From Pseudomonas sp. CFBP13508 (GTDB lineage Bacteria > Pseudomonadota > Gammaproteobacteria > Pseudomonadales > Pseudomonadaceae), in the NCBI RefSeq assembly GCF_005233515.1, contig NZ_QFZZ01000003.1, positions 401,259 through 465,258 on the forward strand: a DNA stretch of 64,000 nt, in the 5' to 3' direction. The notes beneath the pieces were generated by a model, which was not told the DNA's origin, made no database searches, and worked only from the letters and a program-made list of their open reading frames with translations. Numbering within the stretch: the first letter of the stretch is position 1; each line of letters begins with the position of its first letter. Positions 26,737 through 36,164 of the stretch are shown here, one piece after another. Made by a program: the position numbers and the translations under genes.

Positions 26737-27198
26737 ATGTCCTCTGACCTGTGGAGCTTTGCCCTTGATGTCTACGCCCGACCGGGCGTGGAAGATGCCT
26801 GCCTGCAGTTGCAAACGGCGGGCGCCAATGTCTGCCTGTTGCTCTGCGGTTTATGGCTGGAGCAGCGTGCGGTGACCTGCGATGAACCGCGCGTACGTCT
26901 GCTCAAGGCCTTGACCGCGCCGTGGGATGTCGAGGTGGTGCAGCCTCTGCGAACCCTGCGCATGCAATGGAAAGCGCGGGCCGTCGATGATGCGGTGGTG
27001 GCAGGCATGCGCGAGCAGATCAAGTCACTGGAGCTTGAAGCTGAGCGAACCTTGCTGTCACGGCTGGAAGGTGTGGCGCAGGAGTGGACGCGCAACGATG
27101 CAGGTTCGGTGACCTGGCTTGAGGGCTTGGCCGGCAATGCCGCCAGCCTGAGCCGCGACGCGCTGCAAGTGCTGCGCGTCGCGGCGACCGGCACTTAG
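26737..27198 (+). CDS. TIGR02444 family protein
   Basis: A 153-residue cytoplasmic protein of unknown function that matches the family I know as TIGR02444. Landmarks are LWSFALDVYARPGVEDACL and VCLLLCGLWLE near the N-terminus. It has a helical, Leu-rich composition. It is divergent from the ABC-F gene and convergent with algP: its TAG stop overlaps the algP TAA stop within the four bases TTAG at 27195-27198. This position beside algP is conserved in Pseudomonas. Confidence 0.88.
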   Translation: MSSDLWSFALDVYARPGVEDACLQLQTAGANVCLLLCGLWLEQRAVTCDEPRVRLLKALTAPWDVEVVQPLRTLRMQWKARAVDDAVVAGMREQIKSLELEAERTLLSRLEGVAQEWTRNDAGSVTWLEGLAGNAASLSRDALQVLRVAATGT

Positions 27199-28388
27199 GA
27201 AGCGCTGGTCGGGGTGCTGCTGACATTCGACGAGGCGGCTGGCGCTGGCGCAGTCGAAGGGGTCGAGTGAGTGGCGGACGACGGTGCCGAGGCAGCTGGG
27301 GCAGCCGGGGTCGCCACAGGTGCAGGCTTGGCTGCTGGAGCGGCAGCCGGTTTGGTCGCGGCTGGCTTGGCAGCTGCAGGCTTTTTCACCGCTGGTTTTG
27401 CGGCTGGCTTGGCGGCCGGCTTTGCAGCAGCGGTCGCAGGCTTGGCAGCAGCGGGTTTCGCAGCTGGCTTGGCGGCCGGTTTCGCAGCGGTTTTTGCCGC
27501 AGGTTTTGCTGCCGATGTTGCGGCTGGTTTGGCAGCCGGTTTTACCGCCACTTTCGCAGCAGGTTTGGCGGCGGCCGGCTTGGCCGCAGTTTTGGCAGCA
27601 GGCTTCGCAGCGGCAGTCTTGGCAGCAGGTTTTGCTGCTGGTTTCGCTGCTGCTTTGGCAGCAGGTTTGGCGGCTGCGGTTTTTGCCGGTGCAGCTTTGC
27701 TCGCGGCCGGTTTTGCCGCGGCTTTGGCAGGGGTGGCTTTCACTGCTGGCTTGGCTGCAGCAGGTTTGGCTGCGGTGGTTTTAGCCGCCGGTTTTGCCGC
27801 GCTCGCCGCCGGCTTCTTCGCTGCAGTTTTTGCCGCTGGTTTGGCAGCCGCTTTCACTGGCGCCTTGGCCGCTGGTTTGGCGGCGGTTTTCGCAACAGCA
27901 GGTTTCGCCGCAGCGGTCTTCGCCGGGGCTTTGCTTGCAGCAGGCTTGGCAGCGACTTTCTTCGCTGGTGCTGCTGCCGGTTTGGCCGAACGCGACGACA
28001 GAACCTTGCCCACTGCTTCCTGCACGCGACCAACACCTTGGGCCAGTTTCAGGCTTTCCTGGGCATCGCGCTTGAGCTGCAGAATGTAGCTGCGGGTCTC
28101 GGATTGACGATCTTTCAAAGCGTCCAGCAGGTCTTCGAGTTCTTTCACGGCAGCCTTGGCCTTGTTCTGTGCCTTGGCTTTGCCGGCGGTGGCGGCGTCC
28201 TGCAATTTGGTGCGCGATTTGTGCAGTTTTTCCTGCGCCTTGCCACGCTGTTTTTCCAGCTTGGCGAGCAGTTTTTCAGCATCAGCCAAGGCTTGCGAGC
28301 AAGCGTTTTCCAAATGCTCGAGCAGGCTGCCCGACAACTGTTGGAGTAAGTGCAACGGAGTATTTACAGGCTTCTTGGTGGCCGACAT
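27195..28388 (-). CDS. algP: AlgP, histone H1-like DNA-binding regulator
   Basis: A 397-residue protein. The N-terminal 115 residues form a helical, coiled-coil-like region (LEHLENACSQALADAEKLL), followed by about 260 residues of degenerate Lys-Pro-Ala-Ala repeats like the tail of histone H1, and an Ala/Pro/Ser-rich C-terminus. In P. aeruginosa AlgP (AlgR3) binds DNA through such repeats and affects alginate gene expression. The repeat DNA (about 27290-27990) is prone to slippage, so copy number may vary between strains. The end overlaps the TIGR02444 gene. Confidence 0.95.
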   Translation of the reverse strand: MSATKKPVNTPLHLLQQLSGSLLEHLENACSQALADAEKLLAKLEKQRGKAQEKLHKSRTKLQDAATAGKAKAQNKAKAAVKELEDLLDALKDRQSETRSYILQLKRDAQESLKLAQGVGRVQEAVGKVLSSRSAKPAAAPAKKVAAKPAASKAPAKTAAAKPAVAKTAAKPAAKAPVKAAAKPAAKTAAKKPAASAAKPAAKTTAAKPAAAKPAVKATPAKAAAKPAASKAAPAKTAAAKPAAKAAAKPAAKPAAKTAAAKPAAKTAAKPAAAKPAAKVAVKPAAKPAATSAAKPAAKTAAKPAAKPAAKPAAAKPATAAAKPAAKPAAKPAVKKPAAAKPAATKPAAAPAAKPAPVATPAAPAASAPSSATHSTPSTAPAPAASSNVSSTPTSAS

Positions 28389-28580
28389 GGTTTACCTCCT
28401 GGCTGACGTGAGTGCGGCTCATACTAGACCTCTGCTGATACCGCCGCTAGGGCATGTTGACAGTATCTGCACCGTTGCGTTGCACCGAAGCCGAAATGTT
28501 CTGCGCGCGGGAAAAAGCAGTTCACCGATGCAGACGTTTGCACTGGCATAATCCCCCGCATCCCAGGTCGGAGAGTGCCC

Positions 28581-29246
28581 ATGTCGCGCTACTTTATTTT
28601 GTCCCTCTGCGTGTTTTTTTCGACGGCGTATGCCGATGAAAAAAACACGGCGAACGATGCTCATGATCTGGCTTACAGCCTCGGTGCCAGCCTCGGCGAA
28701 CGGCTGCGTCAGGAGGTGCCGCAGTTGCAGATCCAGGCGCTGATCGAAGGTCTGCAACAGGCGTATCAGGGCAAGCCGCTGGCGCTGAGTGAAGCGCGTA
28801 TCGAACAGATTCTGGCCGACCACGAATCGCGCAATGCCGAGCAGGCATCACGGCAATCGAGCGACGCGGCGATGGAAAACGAGCAACGCTTTCTCAGTGC
28901 GGAAAAAGCCAAACCGGGGGTGAAGGAACTGGCCGACGGCATCCTTCTGACTGAACTGGTTCCGGGCACTGGCGCCAAGGCCGGCCCGGACGGCAAAGTG
29001 CAGGTGCTGTATGTCGGCAAGCTGCCGGATGGTACCGTGTTCGATCAGAACACCCAGCCGCAATGGTTCAACCTCGACAGCGTAATCGCCGGTTGGCGCA
29101 CCGCCTTGCAGAACATGCCGGTGGGGGCGAAATGGCGACTGGTGATTCCATCGGATCAGGCCTATGGCGCCGACGGTGCCGGCGACCTGATTGCGCCATT
29201 CACGCCACTGGTTTTTGAAGTGGAATTGCGCGGCGCGACGAGCTGA
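28581..29246 (+). CDS. FKBP-type peptidyl-prolyl cis-trans isomerase, exported
   Basis: A 221-residue periplasmic isomerase. Signal peptide about residues 1-18 (FILSLCVFFSTAYA), then a dimerising FKBP-N domain (LAYSLGASLGERL) and a C-terminal FKBP domain holding VQVLYVGKLPDGTVFD and the tail PFTPLVFEVELR. This is the FkpA/Mip layout: chaperone plus prolyl isomerase for envelope proteins. The second in-frame start at 28581 is chosen because it follows GGAGAGTGCCC. It is convergent with algQ, sharing a two-way terminator. Confidence 0.93.
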   Translation: MSRYFILSLCVFFSTAYADEKNTANDAHDLAYSLGASLGERLRQEVPQLQIQALIEGLQQAYQGKPLALSEARIEQILADHESRNAEQASRQSSDAAMENEQRFLSAEKAKPGVKELADGILLTELVPGTGAKAGPDGKVQVLYVGKLPDGTVFDQNTQPQWFNLDSVIAGWRTALQNMPVGAKWRLVIPSDQAYGADGAGDLIAPFTPLVFEVELRGATS

Positions 29247-29253
29247 TCAGGCA

Positions 29254-29289
29254 TAAAAAAACGGTGCGCTTTCGGGCGCACCGTTTTTT
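29254..29289. terminator. Bidirectional terminator between the FKBP gene and algQ
   Basis: The stem ACGGTGCGC/GCGCACCGT with an A-run on the left and a T-run on the right, 8 bases after the isomerase stop and 16 bases beyond the algQ stop. Confidence 0.88.
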
Positions 29290-29304
29290 CATGAAGGACG
29301 TGGA

Positions 29305-29763
29305 TCAGGCCTGAACCGGATCTTCTTCCTTGTGTGCCGTGTGCAGCACTTCGATCAGGCAATCTTCAAGTTCAAAGCGCTCGTGCAACAAGCCGCCCAA
29401 TTCCTTGAATTTCTCCGCAACGCATTTGCCTTCATCGCACAGGTCGTTGAACGCGAGCAGCTTCTCGGTAATGACGTCAATGCGCGGGTAGATCGTTTCG
29501 GCGAGCTCCAGACCGCGCTTGTCGTTGAACGCCTTGGCTTCGCCAGTCAGCTGTTCATAGATTTCGAAGTGCCCCGCCGATACGTAATCGACCAGCACCC
29601 CGCAGAATTCCTGCAAAGGCTTGCGGCTCTCGGACAGCGACTCAGGCTGCGCACCGAGCTTGTCGTAGGCGCCGATCAGCTCTTCACGCTCCTGCAACCA
29701 GCGGTCGATCAGCAGATGAACCCCACCCCAACGTTCCTGAGCATTCTGACAACTTTCGAGCAT
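29305..29763 (-). CDS. algQ: AlgQ, Rsd-type anti-sigma-70 regulator
   Basis: A 152-residue protein of the Rsd/AlgQ family that binds region 4 of sigma-70 and frees RNA polymerase for alternative sigma factors. The family opening [14 protein letters not shown] and the following [15 protein letters not shown] match. The start at 29763 is preferred over ATG 29790, which would add nine residues not in the family. In P. aeruginosa AlgQ affects alginate and virulence gene control. Located in the expected algP-FKBP-algQ-dsbB order. Confidence 0.95.
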   Translation of the reverse strand: MLESCQNAQERWGGVHLLIDRWLQEREELIGAYDKLGAQPESLSESRKPLQEFCGVLVDYVSAGHFEIYEQLTGEAKAFNDKRGLELAETIYPRIDVITEKLLAFNDLCDEGKCVAEKFKELGGLLHERFELEDCLIEVLHTAHKEEDPVQA

Positions 29764-29943
29764 GGCGATCTCTCTTCCCTTGTGGGTCATGCTGCTCTAC
29801 ACCCGCGCCCTGTTCTGATTTGACTGGTGGACGATCGGGCAGAGCGTCATCGAGCAACATAAATCCAATGACACGTGCCGGCCAGATTATGCCCGCACGC
29901 CTATGGCTTCAAGGTACGCAGGAGATAAAGTTCATACAAGTGT

Positions 29944-30495
29944 TTAATCCCTGACCAGCATGTGGTGCGACGCTTCGTCGCTGACCGGTCGTTGCAGAGC
30001 GCTCCAGATCAGACGCAACAACTGACAAACAGCAAGAATCGACACGCCGACAAAAAACAGCAGACTCCATTCAGGGATGCTCAAATCGAACAGCGTCCAA
30101 GAGATGTCCGCACAATCGGCGCCGCCGTTGAACATCCGTTGTAATGCGCAGATCCACGGCAAACCACTGAAGAGTGACTCCACGGTTGGCGAGCATCTGA
30201 CCAGTTGCAGCATGGAGTCGCTCTGGATCAGGACCTGCCGCCACGCAGCGGTGGTTCCGCCCAGACTGGCGCCCAGCGCAAACAGCCAGTACCACCATAA
30301 TCCGCCGCGCCGGGGGCCATGCACCGCCGCCACGCCGCAGCCAATGCACAGCAGGGTGAGGAACAACCGCTGCACCAGGCACAGACTGCAAGGCGTCAGG
30401 CCGACCGCGTATTCGAGGTAATAGGAAGCTCCCAGAGCAAAGGCCCCCGCAATGAAAGCCATGAAGAACAAGGAGCGTGAGCAGGCCAACGACAT
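29944..30495 (-). CDS. dsbB: Disulfide bond formation protein DsbB
   Basis: A 183-residue, four-helix inner-membrane protein that reoxidises periplasmic DsbA and passes electrons to quinone. The first periplasmic cysteine pair lies in TPCSLCLVQR (Cys36/Cys39). The second loop holds cysteines in VRCSP, WICAL and ADCADI, from which the DsbA-reactive pair is drawn. Length and topology are typical. This locus in Pseudomonas carries one of two DsbB homologues, so the name DsbH/DsbB2 may also be used. Confidence 0.92.
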   Translation of the reverse strand: MSLACSRSLFFMAFIAGAFALGASYYLEYAVGLTPCSLCLVQRLFLTLLCIGCGVAAVHGPRRGGLWWYWLFALGASLGGTTAAWRQVLIQSDSMLQLVRCSPTVESLFSGLPWICALQRMFNGGADCADISWTLFDLSIPEWSLLFFVGVSILAVCQLLRLIWSALQRPVSDEASHHMLVRD

Positions 30496-30711
30496 GGCTT
30501 TTCCGTAACAGTAGAGACAGACGGTTACGGTAGAGGAAAGCGTGTCAGCCTTTCAAGGCAAGGACCTGCCGACAGTTCACCACAGGTGTAGGGAAAACCC
30601 GACAGGCTCGATAGGAAATGGTGAAGCGCTCTGTAGGACTTTGTCTCTTGAGCGCAAAGAAGGGGAATTTTCGGTCATCGAAGTTCGCGAGGGAGCATCC
30701 TCCCCCGCCCT

Positions 30712-31950
30712 TCAGACCTTCGCCACAACCGGCAAAGGCGCCGCCAGCAAGCGTTCATCCAGCAGCCCGAGACCTTCCTGGAACAACTGGTTGCTGCGCT
30801 CGGTATCGCCAAGCTGAGCAAGCAGGCGGGCCAGTTCCGCACAGGTCTCCGGATTGCGCTGCACACGCAGACTGCTTTCCAGATAGTCACGGGCCTTGCC
30901 CCACAGACTGGTTTGCAGACACAAACGGCCCAGGGTCAGCAACAGGCTCGCATCGGCCGGATGCTCCTTTAGCCAGCCTTCAGCAGTCTGCAGCTGACGC
31001 GCGGGATCGCTGCCACGAACCAGACCATACAGACGCGCCAGATGGCTGTCGTACTTGCGCTTGAGCGCTGTGCGCAGCACTTCTTCGGCCTCGACCTGAG
31101 CGCCAAGCTGGCGCAGTTGCTCAGCATAGGCCAGCACCAAAGGCGCTTCCTGACGCTGCGCCGAAGTCAGCTGTTCCCACGCCCGCTTGAGCGATTGTAG
31201 ACCCACGGTACCGTCTTCTTCGCGTTGCGCTGCCAGGGACAGATTCTCACCCCAGGCGCGACGCTCGAGTTCGGCCAGCTCGGCCGGCGGCAGGACTTTG
31301 TCCTTGCGCAACTCAGGCAGCAAACGAATCACCGCCGACCATTCGCCACGCTGCTGATGCAGACGTTGCAATTGACGCAATGTCTGCGCGCTGCGCGGAT
31401 GCCGTTCATGCATCGCCTGCAAGGTCACCAGCGCACCGTCGGTGTCGCCACGATCGGTCTGCAACTGTGCGTGACTGAGGGCGATCGCCAATTCGGCTTG
31501 CGGCTGACGCTCCAGCGCGCGTTCAAGCAAACGATCACTTTCTTCGTACTGGCCTTGCTCGTTCGCCGCACGGGCGGCGCCGAGGTAATACAGCAGCGGC
31601 TGACGCTCGGCTTCCGCTGCGCGGGTCAGATGCCGTTGCGCGCTGGCCCAGCGACCTTCAGCCAGATCCAGTTGTCCGTGTTCGATCGCCACTTGCACGC
31701 GGCGGCTGCGATTGCGTCGCGACCACGGATTGACCACGCCGGTGGAGGTCATCACCAGCTCGACCAGCACCTTGATGCCCCAGAACAGCAGCCACAGCAC
31801 CGCTATCACCGCCAGTGTCGCCCACAGGCTCGATTCGTAGCGGAAGCTCTTGTACGCCACCAGCACGTAACCGGAATGCTCGGCAATCGCCAGGCCCAGT
31901 GCTGCCGTCGCGGCGATGACCAGAAACACGATTACATAGAGGCGCTTCAT
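30712..31950 (-). CDS. hemY: HemY-like heme-biosynthesis-associated TPR membrane protein
   Basis: A 412-residue protein with two N-terminal membrane segments (about residues 4-24 and 42-65) and a long TPR-like domain facing the periplasm or cytoplasm edge (LLYYLGAARAANEQGQYEES, SLLLTLGRLCLQTSLWGKA). It corresponds to the gamma-proteobacterial HemY of the hemCDXY operon, not the protoporphyrinogen oxidase of Bacillus. Exact role unresolved. Its ATG overlaps the hemX stop by four bases. It is the last gene of the heme operon. Confidence 0.9.
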   Translation of the reverse strand: MKRLYVIVFLVIAATAALGLAIAEHSGYVLVAYKSFRYESSLWATLAVIAVLWLLFWGIKVLVELVMTSTGVVNPWSRRNRSRRVQVAIEHGQLDLAEGRWASAQRHLTRAAEAERQPLLYYLGAARAANEQGQYEESDRLLERALERQPQAELAIALSHAQLQTDRGDTDGALVTLQAMHERHPRSAQTLRQLQRLHQQRGEWSAVIRLLPELRKDKVLPPAELAELERRAWGENLSLAAQREEDGTVGLQSLKRAWEQLTSAQRQEAPLVLAYAEQLRQLGAQVEAEEVLRTALKRKYDSHLARLYGLVRGSDPARQLQTAEGWLKEHPADASLLLTLGRLCLQTSLWGKARDYLESSLRVQRNPETCAELARLLAQLGDTERSNQLFQEGLGLLDERLLAAPLPVVAKV

Positions 31951-33872
31951 GGGGTCGCCTCCTGCGCAGCATTGGCGGCAGGCTTGGCGAACGGTTTCAC
32001 CGATTCCTCGGCATTGACGTTACGTCGCTCCAGATATCCCTGCACCGCACTCAAGGTGCCGGTCAGATCCGGAGTCTTGACGGTGACCGGTTCCTTGCTC
32101 AGCTCGGCGACCTGTTCCAGCATGACTTTGCTTTGCGGGTTGTCCGGATTGAAATTGCCCTTGAGCACATCGCGCGCCTCGGCCAACGCCTGGGTGTATA
32201 CCGGCGCCTGACCGTTGAGCGCGGCCCACTGCGCCTGCTCCAGCGCCAGGCTCAGGGCCAGGCGCACCTGGCTCAGGCTCTGTCCGGCCAGCAACGGTTT
32301 GACGTTCTTGTCAGCATTGAAGTCGATGCGGATATAGCGCGAAACCTTGTCCCACCACTGCGCCCAGCGACTGGCGCCATCGCCATCGCTGGTCAGGCCC
32401 AGCAGCGACTCGCCGCGATCCTTGTACTCCGGCGCCAGCTCGGTGAGGTCGATGACTTGATCGCGCAGCGCGCCGAGACGCAGGAACAGCCCGGTGCGAT
32501 CAGGCTGTTCGGTGCTGCGCAAGGCGACCAGGGTTTTCGCCACTTGTTCGCGCGCGGCGAAGGAACCCGGATCGTTCTGTTCACGGAGGATTTCATCGGC
32601 GCCCTGCACCAGCGCCTGCGCACTGCTGATGTCCTGCAACGCCGAGAGGCGCAGGCTGGCCAGACGCAGCAAGTGTTCGGCCTCGGCCAGACGCCAGTCC
32701 TTGCGGCTGGCGCCGAGGACGGTTTCCAGACGTTGATTGAGGCGCTGCTGATCGCCCTGCAATTGCGTGACCAGACGCTGGCGTTCGGCGAGTTCGTCAG
32801 CACCGGGCAACTGCGCCAGGCGCTCGGTCAGACGCTGTTCGTTGAGCTTCAGACTCTGCGCCTGATCGTTCAACGCCTGCACCTGACTCGACTGTTGCTG
32901 CGTGTTGCTTTGCAGGTGGCGCACCTGCCAGACACCCCAGCCACCGATGGCGACACCGGCGGCGCCGAGCAGCAAGGCGACAATCGCCAGTCCATTGCCT
33001 CGGCGCGGCTCTTTGGCCGGTGGTGGAGTTTCAACCTGGGCATCGAGCGCAGGCTGGACGTCATCTTTTGGCAAGGCTGTTTCGCTCACGTATCCATCCT
33101 TTGCATTAGAAAACGGCACGGGACATTCCCGTAACGCCGTCAGCAAAGCCGCGGCACTCGCGCCGCGGCAATCCACAACTGTTTGAGCCCCGGCGGCACG
33201 TGCCAGCTCGGCGACCCTCGGGCTTGGAACAAACAACGGCAACTGCGCGATCTTCGGCCAGGCATCGCCGGCCAACTGCCGCAGGTGCTCGAAACCCTGT
33301 CCACTGCTGACCACCAGCCCGTTCAAGCGTTCCGCTTCGATCCGCCGTGGCAGCTCGTTTGACGGGTAGGCTGGCAGGTCGCGGCGATACAACTCCAGAT
33401 ACTCGACACTAGCACCAAGCGCGCGCAGGCGCTCGGCGAGCAGTTCACGACCGCCCTCGCCGCGCAGGATCATCACCTGCGCACCGGGCTGGCTCACCGC
33501 CTCGCGCAGACGCGGCAATTGCAGCAGGGCTTCACTGTCATCGCCATCAGCCGGGAAGCTGACATCGAGACCATGCTCGCGAAGAATGCCTGCGGTCGCC
33601 GCGCCGACGCTGAACCACGGCATGCCCGATAAGGCCGCGCCTGCGGACTTGAGCAGATCCACCGCGATCCGCGCCGCCGGTTTGCTGACCACAATCACCG
33701 CGCTGCAATCGGGCAATCGCGAAATCGCCTGGCGAATAGTCTCAGAGAGCGGCAGCGGAACGATGTCCAAAAGCGGCAGACAACTGCTGAAAATCCCGTG
33801 CCCGGCCAACTGTTCGGCCAGCGCCGCGCAATCATCCGCAGGGCGCGTCAACAGCAGGCGCCAGGCCGTCAC
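31947..33872 (-). CDS. hemDX: Uroporphyrinogen-III synthase HemD fused in frame to HemX
   Basis: One open frame of 641 codons. Residues 1-261 are HemD ([31 protein letters not shown]), which closes and flips the D ring of the tetrapyrrole. Residues 262-641 are HemX, a membrane-anchored protein with a single hydrophobic segment ([20 protein letters not shown], near fusion residue 297) and a long coiled coil. No stop separates the parts. An internal GTG at 33089, preceded by AAGGATGG at proper spacing, marks the normal start of hemX, so HemX may also be made separately. One extra T in the short run at 33110-33113 would restore a TAA end for HemD. A sequencing or real one-base deletion is possible. 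Confidence 0.85.
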   Translation of the reverse strand: MTAWRLLLTRPADDCAALAEQLAGHGIFSSCLPLLDIVPLPLSETIRQAISRLPDCSAVIVVSKPAARIAVDLLKSAGAALSGMPWFSVGAATAGILREHGLDVSFPADGDDSEALLQLPRLREAVSQPGAQVMILRGEGGRELLAERLRALGASVEYLELYRRDLPAYPSNELPRRIEAERLNGLVVSSGQGFEHLRQLAGDAWPKIAQLPLFVPSPRVAELARAAGAQTVVDCRGASAAALLTALRECPVPFSNAKDGYVSETALPKDDVQPALDAQVETPPPAKEPRRGNGLAIVALLLGAAGVAIGGWGVWQVRHLQSNTQQQSSQVQALNDQAQSLKLNEQRLTERLAQLPGADELAERQRLVTQLQGDQQRLNQRLETVLGASRKDWRLAEAEHLLRLASLRLSALQDISSAQALVQGADEILREQNDPGSFAAREQVAKTLVALRSTEQPDRTGLFLRLGALRDQVIDLTELAPEYKDRGESLLGLTSDGDGASRWAQWWDKVSRYIRIDFNADKNVKPLLAGQSLSQVRLALSLALEQAQWAALNGQAPVYTQALAEARDVLKGNFNPDNPQSKVMLEQVAELSKEPVTVKTPDLTGTLSAVQGYLERRNVNAEESVKPFAKPAANAAQEATP

Positions 33873-34810
33873 TCGTGACCCGCCTCGCCGTACACCGCTT
33901 TGAGAATGTCGTCGGCGCCTTGCTTGAGCAGGTCTTCAGCGACCTGCACGCCCAAGGTCTCAGCGTCCGCGCGCGGCGCGCGGGCTTCGGCACTGAGCAG
34001 CCTGCCGCCGCTCGGCTCACCGACCAGGCCGCGCAACCACAGTTGCTCGCCTTCGAGCACCGCGTAGCAGGCGATGGGCACTTGGCAGCCGCCGTTCAAG
34101 TGTTTGTTGAGGGCGCGTTCGGCGTTCACCCGCGAAGCGGTATCGGCGTGATGCAAAGGCGCGAGCAAGGCGTGAATTTCGTGGTCGGCGCTGCGGCATT
34201 CTATGCCGACCGCGCCCTGGCCACCGGCCGGCAAGCTGTCATCGACACTGATCGCCGAAGTGATGCGATCCTCGAAACCGAGGCGGATCAAACCGGCGGC
34301 GGCGAGGATGATCGCGTCGTACTCGCCGGCGTCGAGTTTGGCCAGACGGGTGTTGACGTTGCCGCGCAGGAAACGGATCTGCAGGTCGGGACGCCGCGCC
34401 AGCAATTGCGTTTGCCGACGCAGGCTCGAAGTGCCGACGATGGCCCCGGCAGGCAGCGCTTCAAGACTGGCGTAGGTGTTGGAGACGAAAGCATCGCGCG
34501 GGTCTTCACGCTCACAGATGCAGAACAGACCCAGGCCTTGCGGGAAGTCCATCGGCACGTCTTTCATCGAATGCACGGCGATATCGGCTTGATTTTCCAG
34601 CAGCGCGGTTTCCAGTTCCTTGACGAACAGGCCCTTGCCGCCGATCTTCGACAGTGGCGAGTCGAGCAGCTTGTCGCCGCGACTGACCATGGGCACCAGC
34701 GTCACCAGCAGGCCCGGGTGGGCCGCTTCCAGACGGGCTTTAACGTATTCGGCCTGCCAGAGGGCCAGCGCACTTTTACGGGTGGCGATGCGGATTTCGC
34801 GAGGGGACAT
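33869..34810 (-). CDS. hemC: Hydroxymethylbilane synthase (porphobilinogen deaminase)
   Basis: A 313-residue enzyme that links four porphobilinogen units into the linear tetrapyrrole. The cofactor-carrying cysteine lies in [10 protein letters not shown] (about residue 245). Earlier landmarks are [15 protein letters not shown] and the hinge pattern [11 protein letters not shown]. Overlap with hemD is four bases (ATGA), consistent with the hemC-hemD-hemX-hemY operon. The gap to algR upstream is 137 bases. Confidence 0.97.
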   Translation of the reverse strand: MSPREIRIATRKSALALWQAEYVKARLEAAHPGLLVTLVPMVSRGDKLLDSPLSKIGGKGLFVKELETALLENQADIAVHSMKDVPMDFPQGLGLFCICEREDPRDAFVSNTYASLEALPAGAIVGTSSLRRQTQLLARRPDLQIRFLRGNVNTRLAKLDAGEYDAIILAAAGLIRLGFEDRITSAISVDDSLPAGGQGAVGIECRSADHEIHALLAPLHHADTASRVNAERALNKHLNGGCQVPIACYAVLEGEQLWLRGLVGEPSGGRLLSAEARAPRADAETLGVQVAEDLLKQGADDILKAVYGEAGHE

Positions 34811-34947
34811 GGAACAATCCGTACTGAATAGATACGGCGGATAATAACAGCTCAGTCAATTTCACTTTGACCTGAATCAGAACCGGCGCGGCCTCCCTGG
34901 CCTGCCATGCCGGATAAAAGAACACGAAAAGGCCGGTGAGGACTGGG

Positions 34948-35694
34948 TCAAAGCCCCTGCATCATCTTGCGCACACCGGCAACATGCCGACGGCTGACAA
35001 TCAGTGCGTCGCCATTGAGGCCTTTGAGGAACAACTGGAAATGTCCCAGCGGTGTGCGCTGCAATCGCTCGATGCGGTCGCGGGCGACCAGCGCATTGCG
35101 GTGGATACGCACAAAGCGTTCGCCGAATTCGTCTTCAAGGGCTTTGAGGGGTTCGTCGAGCAGCACCTCGCCGGCTTCGTGACGCAGGGTCACGTATTTG
35201 TGGTCGGCGATGAAGTAGACCACCTGATCCAGCGGAATCAGCTCGATGCCTTTACGGGTCCGTGCGCTGATGTGGCTGCGTGGGCCGTTGCCACTTTCGG
35301 CAGCGGGACGGGTCAGGGCCGAGAGTTGCGCCCGGTTGGGACGTTCAGCCCGCTTCAGGGCTTCATTCAAGTGTTCGGTTCGCACAGGTTTCACCACATA
35401 GCCCACGGCGCTGGCCTGCAGGGCTTCCACGGCAAATTCATCGGGACTGGTGCAAAACACCACGGCCGGCGGCGTCTCTCGTTCGCACAGTCGGGCAGCA
35501 ACCTGCAGGCCATCGAGGCCCGGCATGCGGATATCGAGCAGCACGATATCCGGCCTGTGGCTGTCGATCAGCGCTAACGCCTCCTCGCCATTCGTGGCAC
35601 TGGGCTCCAGGACTGTGTAACCCTCGAGTTCGCTCACCATACGGCTTATGCGCTCGCGAGCCAGGGGTTCGTCATCAACGATCAGGACATTCAT
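34948..35694 (-). CDS. algR: AlgR, LytTR-type response regulator
   Basis: A 248-residue response regulator, the length of P. aeruginosa AlgR. The receiver domain has the acidic pocket at D7/D8, phosphoacceptor D54 in LLDIRMPG, and the conserved Lys in VVKPVRTEHL. A LytTR DNA-binding domain follows (LIPLDQVVYFIADHKYVTL, LRTPLGHFQLFLKG-like tail). It controls alginate, twitching and other genes in P. aeruginosa, with the histidine kinase AlgZ (FimS) as partner. Here the ATG at 35694 overlaps the stop of a truncated algZ remnant, so the usual kinase is missing from its normal place. Confidence 0.95.
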   Translation of the reverse strand: MNVLIVDDEPLARERISRMVSELEGYTVLEPSATNGEEALALIDSHRPDIVLLDIRMPGLDGLQVAARLCERETPPAVVFCTSPDEFAVEALQASAVGYVVKPVRTEHLNEALKRAERPNRAQLSALTRPAAESGNGPRSHISARTRKGIELIPLDQVVYFIADHKYVTLRHEAGEVLLDEPLKALEDEFGERFVRIHRNALVARDRIERLQRTPLGHFQLFLKGLNGDALIVSRRHVAGVRKMMQGL

Positions 35695-35840
35695 ATTGCG
35701 CTGGATTCCTGCGTGAGTCTCGCACAAGGATAGCGTAGACAGGTGTAGTGACCTGCGTCACCGCGATCCACGCTAAGACTAGCCCGAGCGCCAAAAAGTG
35801 CCGTACGTCGGCCAGCAATATTTGCCAGCGTCCGGGTCGT
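35691..35840 (-). pseudogene. algZ: Remnant of algZ (fimS) histidine kinase, C-terminal end only
   Basis: The open frame ending at 35691 has a final 45-50 codons that read like the end of a LytS-type kinase ATPase domain (TLANIAGRRTALFGARASLS followed by a conserved YTCLRYP-type strand). It stops in an ATGA overlap with algR, exactly where algZ ends in other pseudomonads. A complete algZ needs about 1.05 kb; only about 470 bases lie between algR and argH. No N-terminal membrane part or phospho-histidine box is visible, so most of the gene appears deleted. Inference from a short alignment by eye. Confidence 0.6.
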
Positions 35841-36100
35841 ACCGCTCAGAGCCCACTGTTTCCTGCGTTTCTCACGGTGGTTGGCCGTTGGACAACTCAC
35901 CCGCCCCCTCTTCTTATAGTCGGTGGCCAGACCTTTGCATGATCCGCAATCGCACCGACCCTTATGTCCACTGTAGACGTTCGTCGGAACGATATTGCTC
36001 AATCAAAAAATATCCTTTTGTAAATTCCTTGCAGACCGCGCCGGACATGCCTGACACATCCGCGAAAAAAACGTATCGACCGGTGTCAGCGACAGGATTG
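35841..36100. other. Argon of the argH-algR gap without recognised gene
   Basis: About 260 bases between the algZ remnant and the argH promoter. No credible ORF; A+T content is a little higher than in neighbouring genes. It may be the old algZ promoter region joined to the remnant by the deletion. Confidence 0.4.
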
Positions 36101-36107
36101 GCAACCC

Positions 36108-36116
36108 TGTTATTAT
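36108..36116 (+). promoter_or_regulatory. Extended -10 promoter of argH
   Basis: TGTTATTAT, an extended -10 element (TG-N-TATTAT), lies 49 bases before the argH start codon. No good -35 box at 17 bases, as is common for extended -10 promoters. Confidence 0.4.
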
Positions 36117-36164
36117 CCGCGCCAGCGTTTCACGCCATTTCTTCAAGCCGATACGAGCGAATTC

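Noticed and set aside
27290-27990. Repeat tract as CRISPR or satellite DNA
   Set aside because: It is coding, in frame throughout, and gives the known AlgP tail.
30670-30711. GGGAG-CATC-CTCCC hairpin after hemY as an intrinsic terminator
   Set aside because: No T-run follows on the minus strand, and the stem is only five bases.
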